In this document: in pieces, positions 16,365 through 24,480 of the stretch
How the letters are laid out: every line of letters starts with the position of its first letter
Position numbering within the stretch: the first letter of the stretch is position 1
Source of the DNA: Gemmatimonas sp.
GTDB lineage: Bacteria; Gemmatimonadota; Gemmatimonadetes; Gemmatimonadales; Gemmatimonadaceae
NCBI GenBank assembly: GCA_011390935.1
Contig: JAABRL010000043.1
Span: 274 to 36,269 of the forward strand
Direction of reading: 5' to 3'
DNA: 35,996 nt
Position numbers and translations under genes: made by a program
The notes under the pieces: generated by a model
The model's input: only the letters and a program-made list of their open reading frames with translations
What the model was told of the DNA's origin: nothing
The model's database searches: none

Positions 16365-18569
16365 ATGTCGGACGCTGGATCCCTGCCGTACCTGAATCGT
16401 GAGCTGAGCTGGCTCGATTTCAACGCGCGCGTGCTCGCCGAGGCAAGCGACGAACGTGTTCCGCTGCTCGAGCGCATGAAGTTCCTCGCGATCTTCAGCA
16501 CGAATCTCGACGAGTTCTACATGGTGCGTGTGGCGGGGCTGCGTCGCCGGGTGGCCGCTGGCGCCGCCGCCGAGGCGCCGGACCCGATGCCGCCCGGCGA
16601 TCAGCTGCACGCCATCGGTGACCGTGTGCGCGAACTGCTCGCGCAGCGGCATCAGCTGCTGCACGACGTGCTGCTGCCTGCGTTGGCAATTCATGGGGTG
16701 CGCATCGTGGGCATGAACGATCTCACCGCGACCGAGTGGTCGTCCGTGGATCGCTTCTTCGAATCGCAGCTGTTTCCGGTGCTCACCCCACTGGCCGTCG
16801 ACCCGGGACATCCGTTTCCGTACATCTCCAATCTCTCGCTGTCGCTCGCCGTGGAGGTGCGTGATCCGGTCACCGGCGCTGAGCACTTCGCGCGCGTGAA
16901 GGTGCCGCGTTCACTGCCGAGATGGGTGCCGGTGGGGCGAACACATCACTTTGTGCCGCTCGAAGAAGTCATTGGCGCCAATCTCAGCGCGCTCTTCCCG
17001 GGCATGGAGGTGCTGCGCTGGTTCACGTTCCGCATCACGCGCTACTCCGATCTCGACTTGGGGCAGATGGAGCAGCCGGAAGACCTGCTGGCGAGCATCG
17101 AGCAGCAGGTGTTCCAGCGGCGCTTCGGCGAGGTGGTGCGCCTCGAAGTCCAGGACGGGATGCCTGAGGGCATTCGTTCGCTGCTGCTCGAAGAGTTGGG
17201 TGCTGGTGAACAGCAGGAAGTGGCCCCGTTGACCGAGGCCGACGTCACGGCGATCGATTCGCTGCTCGAGATGGGCGACCTGATGATGTTTGCCGGTCTC
17301 GACCTGCCTGAGCTGCGCGACCCGCCGTTCACACCACGGATTCCGAAAAGCCTGCGCGATGGGCGCTCGATCTTCGAAGTGATCCGCGAGCGTGACGTGC
17401 TCGTGCACCACCCGTTCGAATCGTTCGGGGCGTCGGTGGAGCAGTTTCTGGAAGCGGCGGCGACCGACCCGCAAGTGCTGGCGATCAAGCTCACGCTGTA
17501 TCGCACCAGCGGCGACACGGCCATCGTGCGTGCGCTCACCGAGGCCGCACTGCGCGGCAAGCAGGTGGCGGTGCTCATCGAGCTGCAGGCGCGCTTCGAT
17601 GAGCAGAACAACATTGCCTGGGCGCGCACGCTCGAGAGCTACGGCATTCATGTGGCGTACGGCCTGCCCGGACTCAAGACGCACGCCAAGACGGTGCTGG
17701 TGGTGCGGCGCGATGGCGATGGCATTCGTCGCTATGTGCACATCGGCACGGGCAACTACAACTCCAAGACGGCGCGTCTGTACACCGACATGGGGTTGTT
17801 CACCTGCAATCCGGCAATCGGCGCTGATCTGAGCGATCTCTTCAACTCGCTCACCGGCGTGTCGCGCCAGAAGTTCTATCGCAAGCTGCTCGTGGCCCCG
17901 GCGAACCTGCGCGAGCGCGTGCTCGAGCTCATTGCACGAGAAGCCTCCCATGCGCGGGCCGGCAAGGGCGGACGAATCATTGCGAAGATGAACGCACTGG
18001 TGGACGCGCAGATCATCGCGGCGCTGTACGAAGCCTCGCAGGCGGGCGCTGAAATCGATCTGATCATTCGCGGCATCTGCTGTCTGCGTCCCGGCATGCC
18101 CGGGCTCAGCGAGAATATTCGGGTGCGGTCGATCATTGGCCGATTTCTCGAACACTCCCGTGTACTCGCCTTCGGCAATGCGGGGCACCCGGAGTACTAC
18201 ATCGGCTCGGCGGACTGGATGCCGCGCAATCTCGACCGACGCGTCGAGGTCATGGTGCCGATTGAAGGTGCGTCGCTCCAGAAGCGCGTGCGTGGGGTGC
18301 TCGAAACATGCCTGCGCGACAATCGACAGGCGTGGGAGCTGCAGGCGGACGGCAACTACGTGCGACTGGAGCCCGTTGGCGACGAACCGTCGCGCGGCAC
18401 GCAGGGCATTCTCATGCACGACCCGTGGGGGCTGGGTGGCGATGGTACCGGGGCCGCCGCATGGGAGGGCGATCTCGAGACGGCGGATTCGAACGACCGT
18501 GTGCCTGATGGCGGTCGTGCCGCTCGCTCCGGCGTGCGCAAGGCCAAGGGCAAGGGGCGCCACACGTAG
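16365..18569 (+). CDS. ppk1: Polyphosphate kinase 1
   Basis: The 734-residue protein has the PPK1 domain order: N-terminal domain (YLNRELSWLDFNARVL, then FLAIFSTNLDEFYMVRV), head domain, and two C-terminal phospholipase-D-like domains. The catalytic, autophosphorylated His is H440 (LKTHAKTVLV). A second conserved His, H459, lies in YVHIGTGNYN, and the late block SADWMPRNLDRRVEVMVPI is present. PPK1 makes long-chain polyphosphate from ATP reversibly. The gene is 54 bases after pit, with GAGGG before the ATG. The last ~45 residues are a basic, low-complexity tail (ends RKAKGKGRHT). It converges on the ppx gene. Confidence 0.97.
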   Translation: MSDAGSLPYLNRELSWLDFNARVLAEASDERVPLLERMKFLAIFSTNLDEFYMVRVAGLRRRVAAGAAAEAPDPMPPGDQLHAIGDRVRELLAQRHQLLHDVLLPALAIHGVRIVGMNDLTATEWSSVDRFFESQLFPVLTPLAVDPGHPFPYISNLSLSLAVEVRDPVTGAEHFARVKVPRSLPRWVPVGRTHHFVPLEEVIGANLSALFPGMEVLRWFTFRITRYSDLDLGQMEQPEDLLASIEQQVFQRRFGEVVRLEVQDGMPEGIRSLLLEELGAGEQQEVAPLTEADVTAIDSLLEMGDLMMFAGLDLPELRDPPFTPRIPKSLRDGRSIFEVIRERDVLVHHPFESFGASVEQFLEAAATDPQVLAIKLTLYRTSGDTAIVRALTEAALRGKQVAVLIELQARFDEQNNIAWARTLESYGIHVAYGLPGLKTHAKTVLVVRRDGDGIRRYVHIGTGNYNSKTARLYTDMGLFTCNPAIGADLSDLFNSLTGVSRQKFYRKLLVAPANLRERVLELIAREASHARAGKGGRIIAKMNALVDAQIIAALYEASQAGAEIDLIIRGICCLRPGMPGLSENIRVRSIIGRFLEHSRVLAFGNAGHPEYYIGSADWMPRNLDRRVEVMVPIEGASLQKRVRGVLETCLRDNRQAWELQADGNYVRLEPVGDEPSRGTQGILMHDPWGLGGDGTGAAAWEGDLETADSNDRVPDGGRAARSGVRKAKGKGRHT

Positions 18570-18591
18570 CCGAAACCGGCGACTCGGCGAT

Positions 18592-20175
18592 CTATTCGCC
18601 CTCGTCGTCCGAACTCGTGACCACGCTGCCGTCGGGGGCCACTACCTCCACCGGCACACCGATGATCGTCTCAAGCAGCTGTCGTTTGCGGCTGCCGCCC
18701 CACAACTCGAGCCGAACGGAGCCGGCAGCGGCAGCGGGAAACGCCTGCACGCGAAGCGAATCGTCGGTCCAGCGCACCTCGAGGCGGTCCACCGCGCAGA
18801 CGTGACCGCGATCGAAGCCGTCGGCGAAACGCAGCAGCGCGGACAGCTTCACGATGCGCGCGCGCAGCGTACGATCAAGCTGCGCAAACGCCCGGTGTGT
18901 ACGCTTGGGGGCCGCGCCGCGGTGGTAGCGCGCGACGTGTGCGATGGCCACCTGCTCGGCGGGCGTCATGCCCAACAGCTCGGCGTGCGAGATGAGGTGG
19001 AACGAGTGCTTGTGGTGCTTTTCGTAGTTGATGTGGTAGCCCACATCGTGCAACAGCGCCGCATCCGACAGAATCTGACGATCGGTGGCGCCGAGCTGCA
19101 GGTGAGACGCCAGCGCGTCGAACAGCTGCAGCGCCAGTTTGCGCACCTGATGCGCGTGCGGCTCCTCGTAATGACACCGTTCGGCGAACTGACGCACGGA
19201 ACGTTCGCGCGCGGCTCCGGGATCGGCCACCTGCAACTGCACACGCGCCGATTCGAGCAGAATGCCTTCACGAATGCCATAGCCCGACACGAGCAGGTCG
19301 CGGGGGTCAAAGCGCGCGAGCACTTCGGCGGCCACGCTCAGGCCGGCCACAATGATGTCGGCGCGTGCCGGATTGAGCCCAGGCACAGCGGCGCGCTCCT
19401 CGGACGAGAGTCGCTGCAACCAGTCGAGTACATGCTCCAGCTCCACGCGCGTGATGCGCGTACCATGTGTGGAGCGCGCGGTCACGTTGGCGCGGTTGAG
19501 TACGACGCCGGCGAGATTGGTGAACGTGCCACCGGAGCCGATCACCTGCGCACCGCGCCAGTCCTTCACCGGCATCGCACGCTTGAGTCCGTCACGCACA
19601 TGCGCGCGCAGCCGCCGCACACCACGCGTGCGCACCACCGGCGTGAGAAACCGCTCGGTCATGCGCACGGCGCCGTACGGCAGCGATGCAAGCCGTTCGA
19701 TGAGTCCGTCCTTCGCCAACACGAGTTCGAGCGAGCCCCCGCCGATGTCTATGACCAGCGACCGGCCGGCGCCGAGTTCGAAGTGAGCGAGGGCGCTGCG
19801 AAAGCAGAGCAGCGCCTCTTCCTCGCCTGAGAGCACACGCACCGGTACGCCGGTGTCGGCGACGATCTGCGCGGTGAAGTCGCTCGCGTTGGAGGCGTCG
19901 CGCACGGCGCTGGTGGCCACGATCTCGATGCGTTCCGCCGAGAGCGTGCGTGCCAGACCGACCATGCGGTGCACCGCGGCGGTGCCTGCTTCGATCGCGG
20001 TGCGGCTCAATGCGCCGGTGGCTTCGAGCCCTTCGCCCAGGCGCGGCATGGCCTTCATTTCATCGACCACCCGTATCTGCCCGGTGGGCGAGACGTCGGC
20101 CACGATCTGTCGAATGGAATTCGAGCCAATGTCGATCGCAGCGATACGCTGGTCGGTGGTTGGCGCGTCGCTCAT
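18592..20175 (-). CDS. ppx: Exopolyphosphatase (Ppx/GppA family) with C-terminal HD domain
   Basis: The 527-residue protein begins with the actin-like ATPase-fold block AAIDIGSNSIRQIVADV. It has the second phosphate motif VIDIGGGSLELVL near residue 150 and a glycine loop VIGSGGTFTNLAG near 225, all hallmarks of Ppx/GppA. The C-terminal third is an HD-type domain (LLHDVGYHINYEKHHKHS). It would release phosphate from polyphosphate chains; some family members act on pppGpp instead, and the sequence does not decide this. ATG 20175 was chosen for its AGGA ribosome-binding site and immediate match to the family; the frame stays open upstream toward arsA. It is convergent with ppk1, placing synthesis and degradation side by side. 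Confidence 0.9.
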   Translation of the reverse strand: MSDAPTTDQRIAAIDIGSNSIRQIVADVSPTGQIRVVDEMKAMPRLGEGLEATGALSRTAIEAGTAAVHRMVGLARTLSAERIEIVATSAVRDASNASDFTAQIVADTGVPVRVLSGEEEALLCFRSALAHFELGAGRSLVIDIGGGSLELVLAKDGLIERLASLPYGAVRMTERFLTPVVRTRGVRRLRAHVRDGLKRAMPVKDWRGAQVIGSGGTFTNLAGVVLNRANVTARSTHGTRITRVELEHVLDWLQRLSSEERAAVPGLNPARADIIVAGLSVAAEVLARFDPRDLLVSGYGIREGILLESARVQLQVADPGAARERSVRQFAERCHYEEPHAHQVRKLALQLFDALASHLQLGATDRQILSDAALLHDVGYHINYEKHHKHSFHLISHAELLGMTPAEQVAIAHVARYHRGAAPKRTHRAFAQLDRTLRARIVKLSALLRFADGFDRGHVCAVDRLEVRWTDDSLRVQAFPAAAAGSVRLELWGGSRKRQLLETIIGVPVEVVAPDGSVVTSSDDEGE

Positions 20176-20263
20176 CGGGGTCCTGGCAGCAGGTGGCTCA
20201 TGCGTGCATGATCGCCCGACGGAGCGCCCCACGCCAGTGTGCATGGCAACCCCGGTGAGGGCG

Positions 20264-22057
20264 TCAACGACCGGCCGTCGCCTCCGCCACCCACGGCAGG
20301 GCCCACACGCGTCGACCGCCATGACAGACGGCGGCGATGTGGCCCGCTTCCTCGCGCGCACGGGCCGCAAGGGCGGGGTGCGTGCTGGTGCACAGCGACA
20401 GCGCCGCGTTCAGCACCCAGCCGAACGGCGTGATGCCCGCGCGCGCGAGATCTGCCTCGAGTCGCTCGGCCTCGGCGATCGGCGTGGCCTCCGGACGTGC
20501 GATCACGAGCACCCGCGTGAATGCGGGATCGCGCAGGCGGGGCAGCAGCGACGCGACCTCGGGCGGCACCTCGCTGCCGCTGCGCATGACCTCACGGTGA
20601 TAGGCATGCGCGGCGTCGAGCAGCAGGACGGTATGGCCGGTGGGCGCGGTATCCAGCACCACGATGTCGTGCTCGGCATCGGCGAGCGTGCGCGCGAAGG
20701 CTTTGAACACCGCAATCTCTTCGGTACACGGCGACCGGAGGTCTTCCTCGAGCAGCGCACGTTCCGACGCCGACAGCGGCCCCGCGGCGGTGAGCACCTC
20801 GGCCGAGTAGCGCGCCGTTTCGGCCACCGGGTCGATGCGCGAGACGTGCAGCGACGGCAGCGCTGTTGCGAGATCGGCGATGAACGTGCCCGCCGGATCG
20901 GTGGTGGAGAGGTGCACACGACGTCCTCGCCGCGCGAGTTCGGTGGCCAGGTGCACCGCAACGCGCGTCTTGCCCACGCCGCCCTTGCCCATGGTCATCA
21001 CGGCGCCGTGGCCTGCCAACGCGAGCTCGTCAATGAGCGCCTCGAACGGGAGCAGCGCGGCGGCGGGGCGTGCCGGCGACGCCTCAGGTGGCCCGTCTGC
21101 CGACGCCTGCGTTGTCTGTGGCGCGGCCGCGAGCGCCATGAGCGACGAGAGGCCTGTCAGCGAGCCGGCGCGAAGCGGCAGCGTGATCGACGGCGTGTCG
21201 CGCAGCGTGACCGGCATGTCGGCGAGTGCTGCGGCCTGCGCCGCATGCCACGCCTGCGCCACCGCATCCTCGCCGGGGTCGGAGAGGACGGCGTTGATCA
21301 CGAGTCGCTGCGCCGTCATGCCCAAGGCGCGCAGCTCGCCTCCGGCACGCGCGGCCTCGGCCAGCGGACTGCGTTCTGCGCGGCTCACCAGCACCACCGT
21401 GGTGCGATCGGCGTCGCTGAGCGCCGCCACGGCGTCAGCGTACTGCGTGCGCTGGCGCTCGAGTCCCGCCATGGGGCCAAGGCAGGAGGCGCCATGGGTG
21501 GCGGTCTCGAGAAACCCGGTCCACGCCGATGGGAGCGCCAGCAGGCGGAGCGTGTGCCCGGTGGGCGCGGTATCGAATACGATGTGCGCAAAGCGCTCCT
21601 GCATGGCCGGATCGGTCAGCAGCGTGGTGAACTCATCGAACGCCGCGATCTCGACGGTGCAGGCACCGGAGAGCTGCTCTTCCATTTGCGTGATGGCGGC
21701 GGCGGGCAGAAGCCCACGCACCGGCCCCACCACGCGTTCGCGATACGCGGCCGCGGCTTGCACCGGATCGATGTCGAGCACGGCGAGCGTCGGCAGGCCG
21801 GGCACCGGCGTGGGGACGCGTGCGCCGTTCACCCCCAGCAGGTCACCGAGGTTCGACGCGGGATCCGTGCTCACGAGCAGCGTCGTGAGTCCGCGTTGCG
21901 CGAACGCGATGGCGAGTGCCGCGGCCGTCGTCGTCTTGCCGACGCCGCCCTTGCCCGTAACGAAGGTGAAGCGGGTGTCGAGGGTGAGCAGGCTGGGCAG
22001 ATCACCGCTGGCGTGTGGTGCAACCGGCGTCGGTGCGAGGGCCGCGGGGGTGGTCAT
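20264..22057 (-). CDS. arsA: Arsenical pump-driving ATPase ArsA (two-domain)
   Basis: The 597-residue protein carries two nucleotide-binding halves. Each has a P-loop (TGKGGVGKT at 34-42 and MGKGGVGKT at 356-364) and the signal-transduction motif DTAPTGHT (162-169 and 469-476). The three arsenite-binding cysteines of E. coli ArsA (113, 172, 422) have counterparts: Cys133 in SGACTVEIAAF, Cys192 in GASCLGPMAG and Cys444 in RSPCTEEIAVF. ArsA normally drives arsenite export through ArsB. It overlaps arsD by 4 bases (ATGA). No arsB or acr3 gene is in the window, so its membrane partner must be elsewhere or absent. Confidence 0.96.
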   Translation of the reverse strand: MTTPAALAPTPVAPHASGDLPSLLTLDTRFTFVTGKGGVGKTTTAAALAIAFAQRGLTTLLVSTDPASNLGDLLGVNGARVPTPVPGLPTLAVLDIDPVQAAAAYRERVVGPVRGLLPAAAITQMEEQLSGACTVEIAAFDEFTTLLTDPAMQERFAHIVFDTAPTGHTLRLLALPSAWTGFLETATHGASCLGPMAGLERQRTQYADAVAALSDADRTTVVLVSRAERSPLAEAARAGGELRALGMTAQRLVINAVLSDPGEDAVAQAWHAAQAAALADMPVTLRDTPSITLPLRAGSLTGLSSLMALAAAPQTTQASADGPPEASPARPAAALLPFEALIDELALAGHGAVMTMGKGGVGKTRVAVHLATELARRGRRVHLSTTDPAGTFIADLATALPSLHVSRIDPVAETARYSAEVLTAAGPLSASERALLEEDLRSPCTEEIAVFKAFARTLADAEHDIVVLDTAPTGHTVLLLDAAHAYHREVMRSGSEVPPEVASLLPRLRDPAFTRVLVIARPEATPIAEAERLEADLARAGITPFGWVLNAALSLCTSTHPALAARAREEAGHIAAVCHGGRRVWALPWVAEATAGR

Positions 22058-22476
22058 GCGGAAGCCGAGGTCCCAAGCGCCGCGACCAGTTCGTCACGCG
22101 TGGCGTGACGGCCGGTGGTGAGCAGCGTGTCGTTCACCCACGTGGCGGGGAGGGCTTCCACGCCGCGTTCGGTGAGCAACTGCTGGACGGGCGCGAAGTG
22201 CACAAACGCGAGCGGCTCCTGCCCGAGGTTGTGGCGTGAGACCTGCACGCCGCGTGCGGCCAGCCATCGCAGGTCGCGGGCCGCGGCCAGCAGCGACGGG
22301 TCCACGGTGGGGCCGCAGACGCCGGTGTCGCAGCACATGGCCGGATCGAAGACGCGCACTGCCCCGGAGAGCGCGGGGGCGTCGGTGTCGATGGGCTCGT
22401 CGGTCGGTGCGGTGACCGGCTCGGCGTCGTCAGTGGGGGCCATGACGCCCATCTGGGGCAGGGATCGACGTGTCAC
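22054..22476 (-). CDS. arsD: Arsenite metallochaperone ArsD
   Basis: The 140-residue protein contains the ArsD core VFDPAMCCDTGVCGP, with Cys48, Cys49 and Cys54 matching Cys12, Cys13 and Cys18 of E. coli ArsD, the ligands that pass arsenite to ArsA. The rest follows the thioredoxin-like ArsD fold (GVQVSRHNLGQEPLAFV). About 37 extra residues precede the core; they are acidic and Pro/Ala-rich. Internal ATG codons at positions 9 and 12 shorten this only slightly. It is the first gene of the leftward arsDA unit, transcribed away from arsR. Confidence 0.94.
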   Translation of the reverse strand: MTRRSLPQMGVMAPTDDAEPVTAPTDEPIDTDAPALSGAVRVFDPAMCCDTGVCGPTVDPSLLAAARDLRWLAARGVQVSRHNLGQEPLAFVHFAPVQQLLTERGVEALPATWVNDTLLTTGRHATRDELVAALGTSASA

Positions 22477-22492
22477 GAGGCGACCTCGACAG

Positions 22493-22520
22493 TTGCGGGT
22501 GATTCGGGCAAGCGGATAAT
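22493..22520 (+). promoter_or_regulatory. Candidate arsR promoter
   Basis: TTGCGG (22493-22498) and GATAAT (22515-22520) have a 16-base spacing, a reasonable fit to a sigma-70-type promoter with a good -10 and a weak -35. The predicted start near 22527 would leave a leader of only about 13 bases before arsR. The divergent arsDA promoter should lie in the same 63-base gap but could not be placed. Confidence 0.45.
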
Positions 22521-22539
22521 ATTCGGATATGAGGAATAT
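22519..22539. promoter_or_regulatory. Candidate ArsR operator (inverted repeat)
   Basis: ATATTC (22519-22524) and GAATAT (22534-22539) form a perfect 6-bp inverted repeat with a 9-base spacer. It overlaps the candidate -10 box and the GAGG ribosome-binding site (22531-22534), ending one base before the arsR ATG. This AT-rich dyad in very GC-rich DNA fits the binding site of a dimeric ArsR-family repressor. Bound repressor would block arsR transcription and possibly that of arsDA. Confidence 0.6.
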
Positions 22540-22962
22540 ATGCGCTTAGCCGTATATGGAAGTCAGGGGATCGATGACGCGACCGCCGAGCTCGATGCCG
22601 AACAGGTCGGGCGAGACGCGGCGCGCAGCGTGGAGCTCACGACGGGGCTCGGCGATCCCACCCGCGTCCGCCTGCTGAACCTGCTGGCGGCCGGCGAGCT
22701 GTGCGTCTGTGATCTGGTGGGCGTGCTGCGGTTGCCGCAGCCCACCGTGTCCCGGCACCTGGCCTATCTGCGGCGCTCGGGGTGGGTGGAGGCGTCGCGC
22801 GGGCCACGGCTGGCGCACTACCGACTGCGCGACGCGGCGGACGCGGTGCATGCGGGCCTGCTGCGTTGGGTCCGCGACAGTCTGCTCACGATGCCGGGGC
22901 TCGCGCACGAACGTGTGCTGGGCGAGCAGGCGTGCGAAGAGCGCCGCCGGATGCCGTGCTGA
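22540..22962 (+). CDS. arsR: ArsR-family arsenite-responsive repressor
   Basis: The 140-residue winged-helix protein has the metalloid-binding motif ELCVCDL (Cys55, Cys57) in the third helix and the recognition segment LPQPTVSRHLAYLRRSGWV. This matches the classical As(III)-responsive ArsR type, in which arsenite binding to the helix cysteines releases DNA. Two more cysteines lie at the C-terminus (CEERRRMPC). ATG 22540 has GAGG five bases upstream. The first ~30 residues precede the conserved core. It is transcribed divergently from arsDA, with a putative operator between. Confidence 0.94.
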   Translation: MRLAVYGSQGIDDATAELDAEQVGRDAARSVELTTGLGDPTRVRLLNLLAAGELCVCDLVGVLRLPQPTVSRHLAYLRRSGWVEASRGPRLAHYRLRDAADAVHAGLLRWVRDSLLTMPGLAHERVLGEQACEERRRMPC

Positions 22963-22963
22963 A

Positions 22964-22985
22964 CCTCGGTCACGTCTGACCGAGG
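22964..22985 (+). terminator. Hairpin after arsR
   Basis: A perfect 9-bp stem (CCTCGGTCA at 22964-22972 with TGACCGAGG at 22977-22985) with loop CGTC starts two bases after the arsR stop. A pyrimidine-rich tail without a long T run follows. It could be a partial terminator limiting read-through into the metallophosphoesterase gene. Confidence 0.6.
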
Positions 22986-23010
22986 CACCTTCTCTCTGGA
23001 TTCATCTCCC

Positions 23011-23766
23011 GTGCCCACGCTCGCACTGCTCTCCGATATCCACGGAAATCTCGACGCCCTCGACGCCGTGCTGACGCACCTGCAGGCCACCGCGCCGCAC
23101 GCCGCGCGTTACCACCTCGGGGATCTGGTGGGGTATTCCGCCGACCCCGACGGCGTGGTGGCGCGTCTGGATGCCGAGCACATTCCGGGCGTCGCTGGCA
23201 ACTACGACAGCACCGTGGCACACGGCTACAAGCACTGTGGCTGCCGCTCGGAGAACGCACGGCAGGAGGAGCTGGCGCACGAGAGCTTTGCGTGGACGCT
23301 GGCCAACACCAGTGCCGCCACCAAGGCGCGGCTTGCGGCGTTGCCCTTTCGGCTCGACGTGCGCCCGCTCGGCGGGCATGTGGCCGGTCCGCGCGTGGTG
23401 CTGCTGCACGCGCACTCGTCGAGCAACCTCATCTACGTGACCGAGGATCGTCCGGACGATTTCCTGCGCAAGATGGGCGACGCGGTGGGCGCCACGGCAG
23501 GCGATCTGGTGGCGTTCGGGCACACGCACAAGCCGTGGCATCGGGTGGTGGATGGCGTGCACTACGTGAACACCGGCAGCGTGGGGCGCCCCAAGGACGG
23601 TGACCCGCGTGCGGGCTACGTGCTGGTGGAGGTGGGCGACGACGCGACGGTGCAGGTGCGCCTGCAGCGCGTGCCGTACGATGTCGAGACCGCCGCCGCG
23701 AAGGTGATCGCGGCCGGTTTGCCGGCGGAGTTTGCAGCGTTTCTGCGCAGTGGCGGCAGGAGCTGA
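23011..23766 (+). CDS. Calcineurin-like metallophosphoesterase (YfcE/MJ0912-like)
   Basis: The 251-residue protein has the metallophosphoesterase motifs in order: SDIHGNLDAL near the N-terminus (Asp and His ligands), GDLVGYSADP, GNYDS, a later metal His in LLHAHSS and GHTHKP near residue 170. It starts with GTG. The family hydrolyses phosphomonoesters or diesters with two metal ions; the substrate here is unknown. A cysteine pair (HCGCRS) around residue 76 is an unusual insertion. It lies 48 bases after arsR on the same strand and converges on phoU, so it may be co-transcribed with arsR unless the intervening hairpin terminates. Confidence 0.88.
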   Translation: MPTLALLSDIHGNLDALDAVLTHLQATAPHAARYHLGDLVGYSADPDGVVARLDAEHIPGVAGNYDSTVAHGYKHCGCRSENARQEELAHESFAWTLANTSAATKARLAALPFRLDVRPLGGHVAGPRVVLLHAHSSSNLIYVTEDRPDDFLRKMGDAVGATAGDLVAFGHTHKPWHRVVDGVHYVNTGSVGRPKDGDPRAGYVLVEVGDDATVQVRLQRVPYDVETAAAKVIAAGLPAEFAAFLRSGGRS

Positions 23767-23792
23767 TCGCGCCACCGCCGGGCGTGATCAGC
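23762..23792. terminator. Bidirectional hairpin overlapping two convergent stop codons
   Basis: A 12-bp stem with one G-U pair (23762-23773 with 23781-23792) closes a 7-base loop. The left arm contains the stop of the metallophosphoesterase gene and the right arm the stop of phoU. There is no T-tract on either side, so termination efficiency is uncertain. Confidence 0.6.
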
Positions 23793-24480
23793 GGTCGCTG
23801 ACTTCCTCGAAGCGGTGACGGATCTGCTTGCCCTCGGCCACGTACACGGCATTCTCGCCGATGTTGGTGGCGAGGTCGGCCACGCGCTCCAGGTTGCGCG
23901 ACACGAGCAGCAGCTCGAGCGAGGCATTGATCGTGCGCGCGTCGGACATCATGTGCGTGAGCAGCACGCGAAAGATGCCTTCGTGAAACGCGTCCACTTC
24001 GTCGTCGGCTTTGCCGATCGCACGACCCAGCACACCATCGGCGCGAATGAACGCGTCCAGCGCGTCGCTGAGCATGCGTCGCGCGCGTCGTGCCATGTCG
24101 GTGAGCGCGGGCGTGGCAGGCGCGACGGAACGCTGCTCCACGAGGCGCACGGTGCACTGGGCGATGTTCACCGCGTGATCGCCAATGCGCTCGACATCGC
24201 TGGACACCTTGATGGCACCCACGAGGAAGCGCAGGTCACGCGCCATGGGTTGCTGCAGCGCGAGCAGGGAAATGGCGAGCTCTTCGACCTCCACCTCCAT
24301 GCGGTCGAGCTCGCGATCGGCGGCGATCACCGCCTCGGCCTTTTCGCGATCGCGATCGAGCAGCGATTCGATGGACAGCTCGACGAGTGACTCGGCACGC
24401 TCGGACATCTCGAGCAGCCGAGTCTTGAGCAGCGCGAGGTCGTCGTGAAAGTGCCGGTACCCGCCAGGTGCATCGACCAT
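23788..24480 (-). CDS. phoU: Phosphate signalling protein PhoU
   Basis: The 230-residue helical protein contains two PhoU three-helix repeats. The first has ELDRMEVEVEELAISLLALQQPMARDLRFLVG-like features (metal-binding E/D pattern, then QPMARDLR and DVERIGDHAVNIA). The second has LLLVSRNLERVADLATNIGENAVYV. PhoU links the Pst transporter to the PhoR kinase and represses the Pho regulon when phosphate is plentiful. ATG 24480 overlaps the stop of the upstream pstB by one base (TGATG). It is the last gene of the pst operon. Confidence 0.95.
   Translation of the reverse strand: MVDAPGGYRHFHDDLALLKTRLLEMSERAESLVELSIESLLDRDREKAEAVIAADRELDRMEVEVEELAISLLALQQPMARDLRFLVGAIKVSSDVERIGDHAVNIAQCTVRLVEQRSVAPATPALTDMARRARRMLSDALDAFIRADGVLGRAIGKADDEVDAFHEGIFRVLLTHMMSDARTINASLELLLVSRNLERVADLATNIGENAVYVAEGKQIRHRFEEVSDR

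Noticed and set aside
19853..22108. A plus-strand open frame of 751 codons opposite ppx and arsA
   Set aside because: It crosses two clear minus-strand genes and the gap between them, and is Arg/Gly/His-rich without any recognisable motif; a GC-driven shadow.
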